Shown: in pieces, positions 50,420 to 59,079 of the stretch
How the letters are laid out: the number at the start of each line of letters is the position of its first letter
How positions within the stretch are numbered: position 1 is the stretch's first letter
Origin: Stichopus chloronotus
Lineage: Eukaryota; Echinodermata; Holothuroidea; Aspidochirotida; Stichopodidae
NCBI GenBank assembly: GCA_021234535.1
Contig: CM037845.1
Span: forward strand, 13,784,643-13,848,642
Direction: 5' to 3'
DNA: 64,000 bases
Translations under genes and position numbers: made by a program
Notes under the pieces: model-generated
Seen by the model: only the letters and a program-made list of their open reading frames with translations
The model's database searches: none
Told to the model about the DNA's origin: nothing

Positions 50420-52018
50420 TTAAAGGTCCCAGTCTGTGTCCGGATCACTTACGTAATCTTCGTCTACAGAAGACGTGTCTGCGTGTTTAACGTTTAAATC
50501 CTTTAAAGCTACATGTAAATCTGGTATAACCACTGACACAGGCAGGCTAATCGTCGGTCTGGAACGCCCTCTACAGCCAGTACCGGTTCGAGACGATGTT
50601 TTCATCCCATCTGGAGACTCTGTCGGAGATACTGTCCTGACCGTAGACGCAGGACCGCTATCAGATAATGTTCTGTGGGGAGGAGGCGGGGGCGGACCAT
50701 GGTTAGGCTTCTTCGGCTTTGAATGAGGCGGTACTGATATTTCTGTCAAGTGTTTCTGAATCGCCTCACTCGGTGTAGCACATATCAGCACCGAGTAAGT
50801 CGATTCTGCGTCATCGTGACGTGTGTTCCTATACTGCTCACGTTCGACGTACTTGGCTTTGAACGACGATCGTCTCTTCTTCAGAAGATCCAAAATACCG
50901 ACCCGTTTGTGCCGGTGTAGTAGAATCGCACCGATCGCAGCCAAAAGGATGAGCAATGCCAAAACAACGCAAACGAGCAATGCAACAGGTAACCCGGGAG
51001 GGTCGACTGGTTCCGTCGGGGAATCAGCATCACCAGCGGTGACATGCGGCTGCGTCAGGGTAAGGTGGAAAGTACCCTTACCTTCTAAATAAATAACGTT
51101 CAAAACATTACATTCAAAGAGTGAATTATTCACATTTTCAGTGACAGACGGAAACGTTATTTCGCTGCCGTCGCCGGAAAATGAAAATTGTTGGTATTCC
51201 TCGTAACTCCAAATTTCTTGCCCGTTGAGTGACCACGTGTAATTGAAACCGTGGTTGGGAATCGCTTCAACGTTACATTTTACAGTGACACTGTCACCGA
51301 TTTTAGGTCTACGTGGAGTTGAAATGACTGTGACATTGGTGGGTCTATAAAACGGCATGACACTACAGCTCCTCGTGTGTTCCAGCATAGGATTGCTTTC
51401 GATGCAAGAAAAGACAGCGCCGTTGTGGTATTCGGTCAACCGAAACTCGTATATAGACCGCGGTTCGTTTTCGTCCAGATACGAGGCGGGGAGAATTTCG
51501 AAGCTTCTCTTCCAATCCAGACGGCTGAACGGCGAACCGCCCTCCGCGACGCACGTTAACATTATCCAATCACCTGGCCCGGTGCCACCGCTGGTCAAAT
51601 CGGGAACTATCGAACAAACCGGGAAACCGTTACTCGGTTTAGGAAACACTTGAAGCAAAGCGTCGCGGGATGAAAGACGAAATGAGCCGTCTTGAAAGAG
51701 AAGACAACTATACAAGCCAGCGTCCTGACTGGTCGTATTACCGATGTGGAGAAAATATTCCCCGGATGGCGGATCGCCAGTTATCGAAAACCGTTCGCTG
51801 TCGGCCGAATGTTTCAGAATCAGCCTGTCCCTGCTGATATACCTATGATTACCGTGATCGTACCAGAGCACGTTCAGAGGACCCCAATTGTCCACGATGC
51901 ACCGCAATGTAACCGGCATACCGTCGATTACGTTGGTATCCTGCGGCTCCTCCTGGAAGGAATATCCGATGGTACATTCCAAGTAACACAAGAGTAATAA
52001 TACCGATATCGCGATCAT
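50420..52018 (-). CDS. Three-Ig-domain type I membrane receptor with ITIM-like tail (uninterrupted coding exon)
   Basis: Encodes 532 residues from the ATG at 52018; stop is TAA at 50422-50420. Seen in sequence: a hydrophobic signal peptide (about 1-18), then three Ig-like domains. Ig1 has C40, W52 and a D-x-G-x-Y-x-C motif ending at C105. Ig2 has C156, W169, C205, with an extra flanking pair C135/C218. Ig3 has C248, W262, C303. N-glycosylation sequons are at N94, N228, N259 and N297. One membrane helix (about 343-367) is followed by basic HRHKR. The cytoplasmic tail (368-532) carries YRN at Y396, STYSVL around Y408 (fits the ITIM pattern S/I/V/L-x-Y-x-x-I/V/L), PKKP plus six prolines at 442-447, and an acidic end finishing in WDL. 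By family this is a cell-surface adhesion or signalling receptor; ligand unknown. The start is chosen because the frame upstream to a TAA holds no other ATG; the ATG has A at -3 and puts the signal peptide at the N-terminus. An immune inhibitory role is only an inference. I do not recognise a named orthologue. Confidence 0.93.
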   Translation of the reverse strand: MIAISVLLLLCYLECTIGYSFQEEPQDTNVIDGMPVTLRCIVDNWGPLNVLWYDHGNHRYISRDRLILKHSADSERFSITGDPPSGEYFLHIGNTTSQDAGLYSCLLFQDGSFRLSSRDALLQVFPKPSNGFPVCSIVPDLTSGGTGPGDWIMLTCVAEGGSPFSRLDWKRSFEILPASYLDENEPRSIYEFRLTEYHNGAVFSCIESNPMLEHTRSCSVMPFYRPTNVTVISTPRRPKIGDSVTVKCNVEAIPNHGFNYTWSLNGQEIWSYEEYQQFSFSGDGSEITFPSVTENVNNSLFECNVLNVIYLEGKGTFHLTLTQPHVTAGDADSPTEPVDPPGLPVALLVCVVLALLILLAAIGAILLHRHKRVGILDLLKKRRSSFKAKYVEREQYRNTRHDDAESTYSVLICATPSEAIQKHLTEISVPPHSKPKKPNHGPPPPPPHRTLSDSGPASTVRTVSPTESPDGMKTSSRTGTGCRGRSRPTISLPVSVVIPDLHVALKDLNVKHADTSSVDEDYVSDPDTDWDL

Positions 52019-52707
52019 CTTGCGATTGAAAACGGGGAACCGACGCACATGAACTTTACAACCGACGTTTCGGTAAATATCGAGCCAAGCATAATGTTAC
52101 AGGAGGGTTGTATCCACAATGGTTAACAGGTCACATATCATCGGAAGTTCCTCTATAATATACTTTATTCCAAGTGAGAAAGGCATACCATCGTCATAAT
52201 GGATTAACGATGAGTAATAACATCTCGACATCATTCAAATATTGTTGATGTATTCACTGCAGTTGTTGGCAAACATTACGTTTGCTTGAATAATAAGCCT
52301 CTCTGATTCGCAAGTATTCACCGATACAAATGCTGTAAGGTACCCCTTCAGGGCTTGAAATGCGTTAGAAAAACATGCGTCCGCTTTGCCAACAAGATTC
52401 GGTAACATAAGACTTCCGTTTAGGTTACACGAAAGTGTCAATCAAGCGTATATTCATGGTATTTCATTTATGACGCCTTAATACCAAGAACACCACTCGT
52501 GTTTACTGGAAACAGTATATTTCGTATCGAGGTGAAACCTGGATACAATGATAGGACTACAGTACTTGGCGTACATTGAAAAGTCATGGGCCTACACCGG
52601 AGATGGAGCTCAAACGCAACGATGGCCAGCTACGTGTGAAACCGGATGACCAGTGAGCATCATTAGCGATGGAGTTGTATACGATACGTCTGTTGTTTTG
52701 AACTGAC
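52019..52707 (-). other. Probable 5' UTR of the Ig receptor, with splice acceptor at 52708-52709
   Basis: Read on the minus strand, a long pyrimidine-rich run (about 52710-52740) ends in TTTTTCAG with the AG at 52709-52708, a strong acceptor pointing toward the Ig receptor ATG 690 bases downstream. Between them the receptor frame is closed by TAA shortly upstream of the coding region, so the stretch cannot be an extension of the protein. The likely reading is a 5' UTR exon preceded by an intron whose donor lies further up, perhaps outside easy recognition. Short alternative-start frames here are not convincing genes. Inference from splice consensus only; no transcript evidence. Confidence 0.45.
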
Positions 52708-53006
52708 CTGAAAAAGAGGGAAGAAAACGAAAACAAAATTAATTTAGACTGACAATGGTTTCACATGAATGTTCGGTTTTGAATTAACATAGCAAACTTG
52801 CAACCGCTAACAGCAAACCATACAATACTGCCTCGCTACGTTAGCAGTCAATGATATATTATATCAAGTTAGGTTGGATTACCAAGCAAGTTCTATTTAT
52901 TGGCCCTATGCAAAACTTCAGTGATCTTTCTCGAATTTACTACATTATGTGTAGAGTTGTTGGAGAGGTTAAGTCGTTCGCCTGCTCTGTTGTTTTGTTT
53001 ATACAC

Positions 53007-53176
53007 AGGCCTATTCATTTGTATATTCACTTGCATTCAATTTGTTCACTTATACTCCTAAGGTTTTGCTTCATCACAAGCTTTAAGTGTATAGGCCTAT
53101 TCACTTGTATATTCACTTGCATTCGCTTTGTTCACTTATACTCCTGGGGTTATACTTCATCACAACTTTAAGTGTT
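53007..53176 (+). repeat. Recent two-copy tandem duplication, period 86
   Basis: AGGCCTATTCATTTGTATAT at 53007 and AGGCCTATTCACTTGTATAT at 53093; the copies agree at roughly 90 per cent of positions through CTTTAAGTGT. Recent compared with other arrays here. Confidence 0.9.
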
Positions 53177-53179
53177 TGG

Positions 53180-55010
53180 CTTTCTATAGTATAAACCCTG
53201 AACTGACGGTACATGTAATAGCTACTTCATTATGTTCCGTTTCCATGTTATTGTTGTCCATTTTCGCTCGTTTCGTTGTGGTTCAAGCAAAGTTTTCCGA
53301 AATTAAAATGGTCGATCACACCAGGCTCACTGCGCCAGCAACCAATTGTATCATATAGGCCTATACGGCTTCGCGGTAACGTGTTTAATCATGAACATGT
53401 GCTCCTTTTGCTTGAAATTCAATCTTGTAAGGAATTTTACAATCTGCCAAGGGTGGGCCTACAGCATATGCATAGCCACTGATAAATGTACATTTATGGG
53501 CAAACTGACGTTGCAGAAAGTAATGCAAAGCAAGGGGCAGTCATGGCCAAGTGCAGCGTCGTCTGACCGAATGCTTTAGAAGATGTGAAAGTTTACGCAG
53601 TACAGTAAAATTTATCCAAAAACATGGACATTGCAGAGCGGTTATTATTGTTTAATTATAAATGATTTCATCAGCTTTTCCATTTAACCAGAAAGGTCAA
53701 AGGACTTAGTGACTGCCTTTATCTCCTCCTCGTGCAGGGAGCTTCTACCGAGGAGGCACAGTTCCACGATCGATTCATACCCAAGAAACAGCTGCCGATA
53801 ATTATCCTCTCAGCACCGATACAAGCGACTTACGGCAAATGATGGATTTTTGCCGTGTACAATGTACAAGGGCAGAACTCCAAGTTCGCCTTCGTCAGTC
53901 ATCAACACCTGGCAGAATGTATCCACAAAAATCCGCCTCAATTTAATGGTCCCCCGTGGAATAGCCCACTGACAGTAGAAGGGGGGGACCGTAATGGGCT
54001 AAAGGTCAAGGTCGTTATGCCAAAACAAATATCCTAGGTGACTTTTATGGGTGGCATCTAGCACTTTCAAAAGGTTTGTGAAGTGGATGAATTTCAAAAT
54101 ATTACAGAAATAATACGGTTACCGACATTCTTGAAACTGAAACATGCAACAGTATAAGGAGGCCTGAGTGCTTTCCACATAGGTCTATACTATACCCGGC
54201 CATATAGTAGTAGACTTTATAACCCAATGATGGTGACAATTCCCGGAATTTTTACATTCGTCTCTTTCAAAATGCAAAGGAATGAAAGAGAAACTGAGCA
54301 CCGGTTCGATTGAACTAACCTTCAGTGGAAAGTTTTTTTTTTTTTTTTTTTTTAAGGAATCAGAAAATACTAGCCTTTCAATACAAAAGCTACAAGTTTG
54401 ACTTCCCCAACGGCAAGTTATGCGGAGACTTTGTTAAGCTCATTTAAACTTTAAAGTTCATGGCAATCAGTCGGGATCGTCTAAAAGCATCACTTAAAGC
54501 ACCTACTGATGAAAGATTGTGGTTGGACTGTTCACTTTTTTAATAAATGTGTTTGGTTTTCGAACGCGTTTCAAACTTTGACCTTCGAAAAACCAAACTT
54601 TACTCATCTACTTATACTTAAAGATACCCACATGTCAATTTCAAATTTCGTGCGACTTTTGCTTAACTGATGTACAATGTTAACAAGGTTATAACAACTT
54701 TGACCTATTTTGATCTCAAATGACCTTCACGAAAATGGGTAGAGACCACAAACTGACTAAGGAATACATGTGTGTGCATTACATCATATGTTCTGACAAT
54801 TTTCAGTTATTTAGAACTGGGTTAGGAGGTGACCTCCCTTGACCTCAAATGACAGTTGACCTAAATATCATAACAATCCCCATCAAGATCTACATTTTGA
54901 GGAATACGTGCAAAGTTTGCAAGTTAGCCTGACGCCCTGACTCAAATATTCACAAGACTCCTTTCAAATACAAACTGCAAAAACGCTACTTCAAGAACGT
55001 AAGCCTTTAG
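53180..55010. other. Non-coding; possible decayed repeat at 54540-54940
   Basis: Words such as TTTGACCT, CTCAAATGACCTT and GTTGACCT recur between 54570 and 54860, suggesting an old minisatellite, but no period could be fixed. Confidence 0.45.
54333..54353. repeat. Poly(T) tract of 21
   Basis: Could mark the 3' end of a minus-strand retroposed sequence, but no gene-like sequence is recognisable beside it. Confidence 0.9.
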
Positions 55011-55018
55011 CATAACAG

Positions 55019-55210
55019 TTCTATACCGTGGTACACACCAACCCTTTCGACGAATATAACATTAGAATGCACGAACAGATGTGCTCCAATAATGGCAGAT
55101 GCGTTTCAATAATTGCAGCAAGTTCATATCGAAGCTCTGATCGTTCCAATGAAAGCTCCGCCGAGGAATGCGGTCTGCGAGAACCTTTGAAAGTTCAGAC
55201 TTTCACCTGA
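55019..55210 (+). CDS. Candidate coding exon, 63 codons to a stop
   Basis: A GCATAACAG acceptor-like site at 55018 precedes an open frame whose codon use looks less AT-biased than its surroundings. The peptide starts FYTVVHTNPFDEYN, contains CSNNGRC and a serine/arginine-rich stretch, and ends LKVQTFT before TGA. The polypyrimidine tract is weak and there is no clear AATAAA after the stop. No family recognised; may be a decayed exon. Confidence 0.18.
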   Translation, partial: FYTVVHTNPFDEYNIRMHEQMCSNNGRCVSIIAASSYRSSDRSNESSAEECGLREPLKVQTFT

Positions 55211-55657
55211 CGACAGGTCAAGCTAACAAAGAGGTGTTAAATAATATTGTCAAATCGACCAGGGAGCGATATAAAAATATGAAATATCTACGAAGGTCAG
55301 TTTACGCCGTCATATTCACCCGCTAATTATTTCGAATCCAGGGTGTTATAGCACTGCTATGAAGGACTAACGCATTGTATTTGCGATGTTGTCTACGCCT
55401 GCTGTGTATTCAAACAATATTAGAGGAACACTGTATGTTTGGCTGGCAATGCTAAAAACAATATCATATTTCTTTGGAACCTATTCGACTTTTTTCCTCG
55501 TTTTCATCTGCGTTGATTACGACTAGTTGCGTTGTACCTTTCATCACATTTCTATTTTATTTTATCATTTTTTATCACAGTGTGAGTAACACTGTGTACT
55601 ACTATAATACTGTGCATAGCCAAGTATATTAAGTTGCATTGTTTACGTTACAGAGGG

Positions 55658-55810
55658 CAGTTCATCAGTCTCACTTTCGGCGTGTCTGGTATCAGATGCA
55701 TGCAGGGTATGCAACATAAGGAGTCCACGATCCCAAAAGGCCTTCGAAGTACTTGCCTGCAATTTCAGTTCGTCTAATTCAATATGTGATCATCTCTCTT
55801 CGGTAAATTT
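55658..55810 (+). repeat. Dispersed repeat family B, copy 2
   Basis: Blocks GCAGTTCATCAGTCTCA, TGCAACATA, GTCCACGATCCC, TTCGAAGTACTTGC and TTCGTCTAAT occur in the same order as at 22103-22285. Lacks the G run of the other copy. Confidence 0.55.
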
Positions 55811-57118
55811 TCATATAAACAAATTAAGCTCACTGTAACCATGGTGTTACTGTAATAGCTCCGTACATTCTGTTGCATGTAGCTTTACATCGAGATCTTA
55901 GCGCGGGAACCAGACGACCGGGTGTTTGTAGTAATGGGAGGCGAGGGTGAATTCTACCCGGACAAAGTAATTTCAACACGCACTATGCGCATGATCACAA
56001 ATCAATTGCAGCGGGTAAAGTTTCTCAGTGGGCTTTATCTTTTGAACATATTTACAGCAAGCAGGATGAAACATTGTTACGAGAGAGACTGCATGGACAC
56101 ATTGGGGCACATCCACCCCCCCCCCAAATCTAGATAACCGATTTAGTTCATACTTTTCTTATGAGTGCAGACCCCACTCCTATCGGAAAACTCGTTTGGC
56201 AAACCTAAAGTGTTATCAATCGGTTATCAGAAGTTTCGGCCAATTTTCTTCTCCGTTAAGTCAGTTTTTACACACATTGTCTTTCCAGGATGCAATCGAA
56301 TGTCTTCTTTTGGCATTGAACGTTCTTACATGTAAGCCAATTTATTCATTTTCCTCCATTTCATTCTTTTATCCTTTATTTCACAGGTATAGAACAAACT
56401 AAACGATATACTACAGTAGAAGAACAAGTAGATATGAATACCAAAATGAAATGAGTTTAGCAAGAAATATGTGGAGCTTTTCGACTATGAAAATGCCACG
56501 TTTTTTTTACAAAAATACGTTCTTAATAGTGCAGCGTGATGGTTCACTATCTTACATGCACTGTAACATAAATTATGACGGAAACCATGGTAGTGCCAAA
56601 CCAGGATATTTTCCTTTGCCATCCGAGTTCCTCGAGATGTGTCATTCACGTGTCTATTTGTGTACATCAGATCTTTACTGATTTTGGTTCTGAAAAGCCT
56701 TGTGTAAACACTGATAAGGACTGTCCACCCCCCACCCTTACCGCCCCCCCCCCCATCCGCAAGCTATAATTATTCAGCAAACTTCTCCTACAGTGGATGG
56801 TAATTGAATGTGATGCTAAAAAGCTTTCAGTCGGGAAGCTCAGGTAGAGAGACGTAATTATTTTCTCTGATAAACTTAGGGGTTACATTCCGCCCTAGAT
56901 TTACTCTACGGCACACTGACTCTGATGTCATTAGTATGTAAATAAATTAATAAACAAATGCACAGTTGTGTGTTTTTATTTGCTTTCTCTGTTGCTGTTG
57001 TTGAATTTGTTGCTGTTGTTGAAATTCGTTTTGGTTCTAGTCACCTTGCGCTGGCGATTAGGCCTAAGTCAGGCCGACTTAGTAAGCACTCATCCATGGT
57101 TCCAGTATATCCATCCAG

Positions 57119-57140
57119 ACTGACAGACAGACAGACAGAC
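57119..57140. repeat. (GACA)n microsatellite
   Basis: Five tandem GACA units. Confidence 0.9.
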
Positions 57141-57946
57141 TTACTAGTGCGTGGGTTATCTGAACGGACAGACATAAAAACAAACTGACAGTCATATAGG
57201 CAAAAGGGTTCCGGACAGACAGGCAGAACACACAACTTTCATGCCTTGAGTTCTTGTTTGCAAGGTAACGCCAATGCAGAGATTATATATATATAGTATA
57301 TACGTAGTAATGTGTGGTGCACACGTATCGATCTTTTTTTTTTATTATTATTACTTTATTATTATTATTATTACTTTAGACCCTGAATATGATTTTTTTT
57401 TCTTGCTTTAGGCCCTGAATTTCATTGTTGTACCGTGAAGATATGTAAATAGCTCCATGGTTGTGCATATATTCGAGGAAAGTCCTACACCGAGTACAGT
57501 AAGGCGCCAGTGACAGCTAGTAAATTTTATTTTAAAAATTAGTATTTTACAGGCTATACGGATGGAAAAGCGACTCGCTGAATAAGGCGGTACCTTACTG
57601 CATGGGAATTGTCGACTATCTCAAAATGTCTCTATTAACAAAACGTACCCGAAACATATTGCACTGATACATACACACTTCCCCTGCTTCTCGCTGAATA
57701 GATACATCTTTAAGTACATCGCTAAGTGGATCAAAATGACAACTGGTTGTAATGGGCTATACTGTGGGCGCAATTAACTACTGACTCGTGCTTCACTGGT
57801 TTTTTTTGTTGTTGTTGTCTGCTTTGGTAAGTTGTTGTGGATGTAGCATTTCCATATTACACTTAATTTCATTAGGAAATCCCTTCTACACATAGCAAGC
57901 CTCACGTATACACAATCTACACCTCATGTGTAGATACATTCATAAT

Positions 57947-58060
57947 TGACTGGGCAACACAGTCTATGACCAAAGAAATTAGTGACCTCGATAATGAAGT
58001 GACTGGGCAACATAGTCTATACAGTTCACAGACGCGTAGATGATGAGGCTACTTGGCAAC
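57947..58060 (+). repeat. 53-bp tandem repeat interrupted by the hAT-like insertion
   Basis: TGACTGGGCAACACAGTCTAT at 57947 and a one-base variant at 58000. A third unit starts near 58049 (CTACTTGGCAAC), is broken at 58060 by the element at 58061-59070, and resumes at 59071. Confidence 0.8.
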
Positions 58061-59070
58061 TAGGGTTGTTTGATTTAAATCACGTTGATTAAAATCACCT
58101 ATTTAAAGCGCGATTTAAATCAAATGATTTTTAAAAAAAAAACTCACTAATTAAATCACTTTTCTTACTGTTCCAGTTTTTTATTTCACAAAATTGCTTC
58201 AGATAACTGAAATAAGTTTCCAAACCACCAACTCTGTAAGAATGAACACTGTAATTGATTGGACAGGTAAGACTTTCAGGATCCCCCCTCATCAACTCAG
58301 CTCTCTGTGGTACAAGAATTAGGCATCATAAGAAGCAGACACAGGCCTACACTGTAGTACATTCACACACCATATTTCCAGACTCACTTTGCAGGAATTT
58401 GTTGCAAAACTACCAAAACAGTAATGCCATGCACAGTAGTTTGCTATATCTGGATGCCATGGTAGTGGAAGCAGTAGCACGCAGATGAAGTAATGATTAC
58501 GTGCATGCATGCATGCCGTTCACTGCTGTTTTTGATTGTCATGATTTGTAGTTTGCTATGTATGGAATCAATGAAGACTTCAAAGGTAGGATGTTCCTAA
58601 GTTTGGTTCCAGCACAACTCAGTGTTGACGGACCGTAGGTGAGTGACCATTCCTTTCGTTCTTCAGGGATGGGGGACGGGGTGGGGGGGGGGGGTGGTGG
58701 TGAAAGACGCTTAATGTTGACTTGGGTCCATTGGATGAGGACGAAAATAGCAATCTCTGAAACAAAACAGCTAGGATTATAAAGTTGCGTCCATCGGACG
58801 AAAGCATATTTGGAGGAACTTGCGTCCCTGGGTGAAAACTTGCGTCCAGGACTCAGGATCGTAAAAATGTTAGTAAAAATGCTGGATTGAGGCACCAGAT
58901 CCTAGGTTTAATTAGCCTGTGAAGTATTCTGAATGTAATGTAGGGGTGAGTAGCTAGGCCTATGCATGCGTGCAAGATAATTTTGGCAACAATGAAGTCG
59001 AAGGCATCAAACTGTAATGTGATTTTTGAAAAAAAAAAAAAAAAAAAAATAAAGAAAATCAACAACCCTA
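58061..59070. mobile_element. 1-kb non-autonomous hAT-like element with perfect 8-bp duplication
   Basis: TTGGCAAC occurs at 58053-58060 and 59071-59078, exactly bordering ends TAGGGTTGTTTGATTT and (reverse complement) TAGGGTTGTTGATTTT. Near the left end are several GATTTAAATCA-like palindromes. The interior contains a poly(G) run and a poly(A) run but no recognisable transposase. The insertion interrupts a tandem repeat of the host (GACTGGGCAACACAGTCTAT-like units at 57947 and 58000); the sequence resumes the unit after the right end (GGCAACACAATCTAT), confirming the target site. Confidence 0.75.
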
Positions 59071-59079
59071 TTGGCAACA

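Noticed and set aside
50475..51997. Several plus-strand open frames across the receptor gene
   Set aside because: They are antisense shadows of the minus-strand coding frame, without domains or splice signals.
58255..58510. Transposase remnant inside the 58-59 kb element
   Set aside because: Short frames on both strands show no hAT transposase motif.
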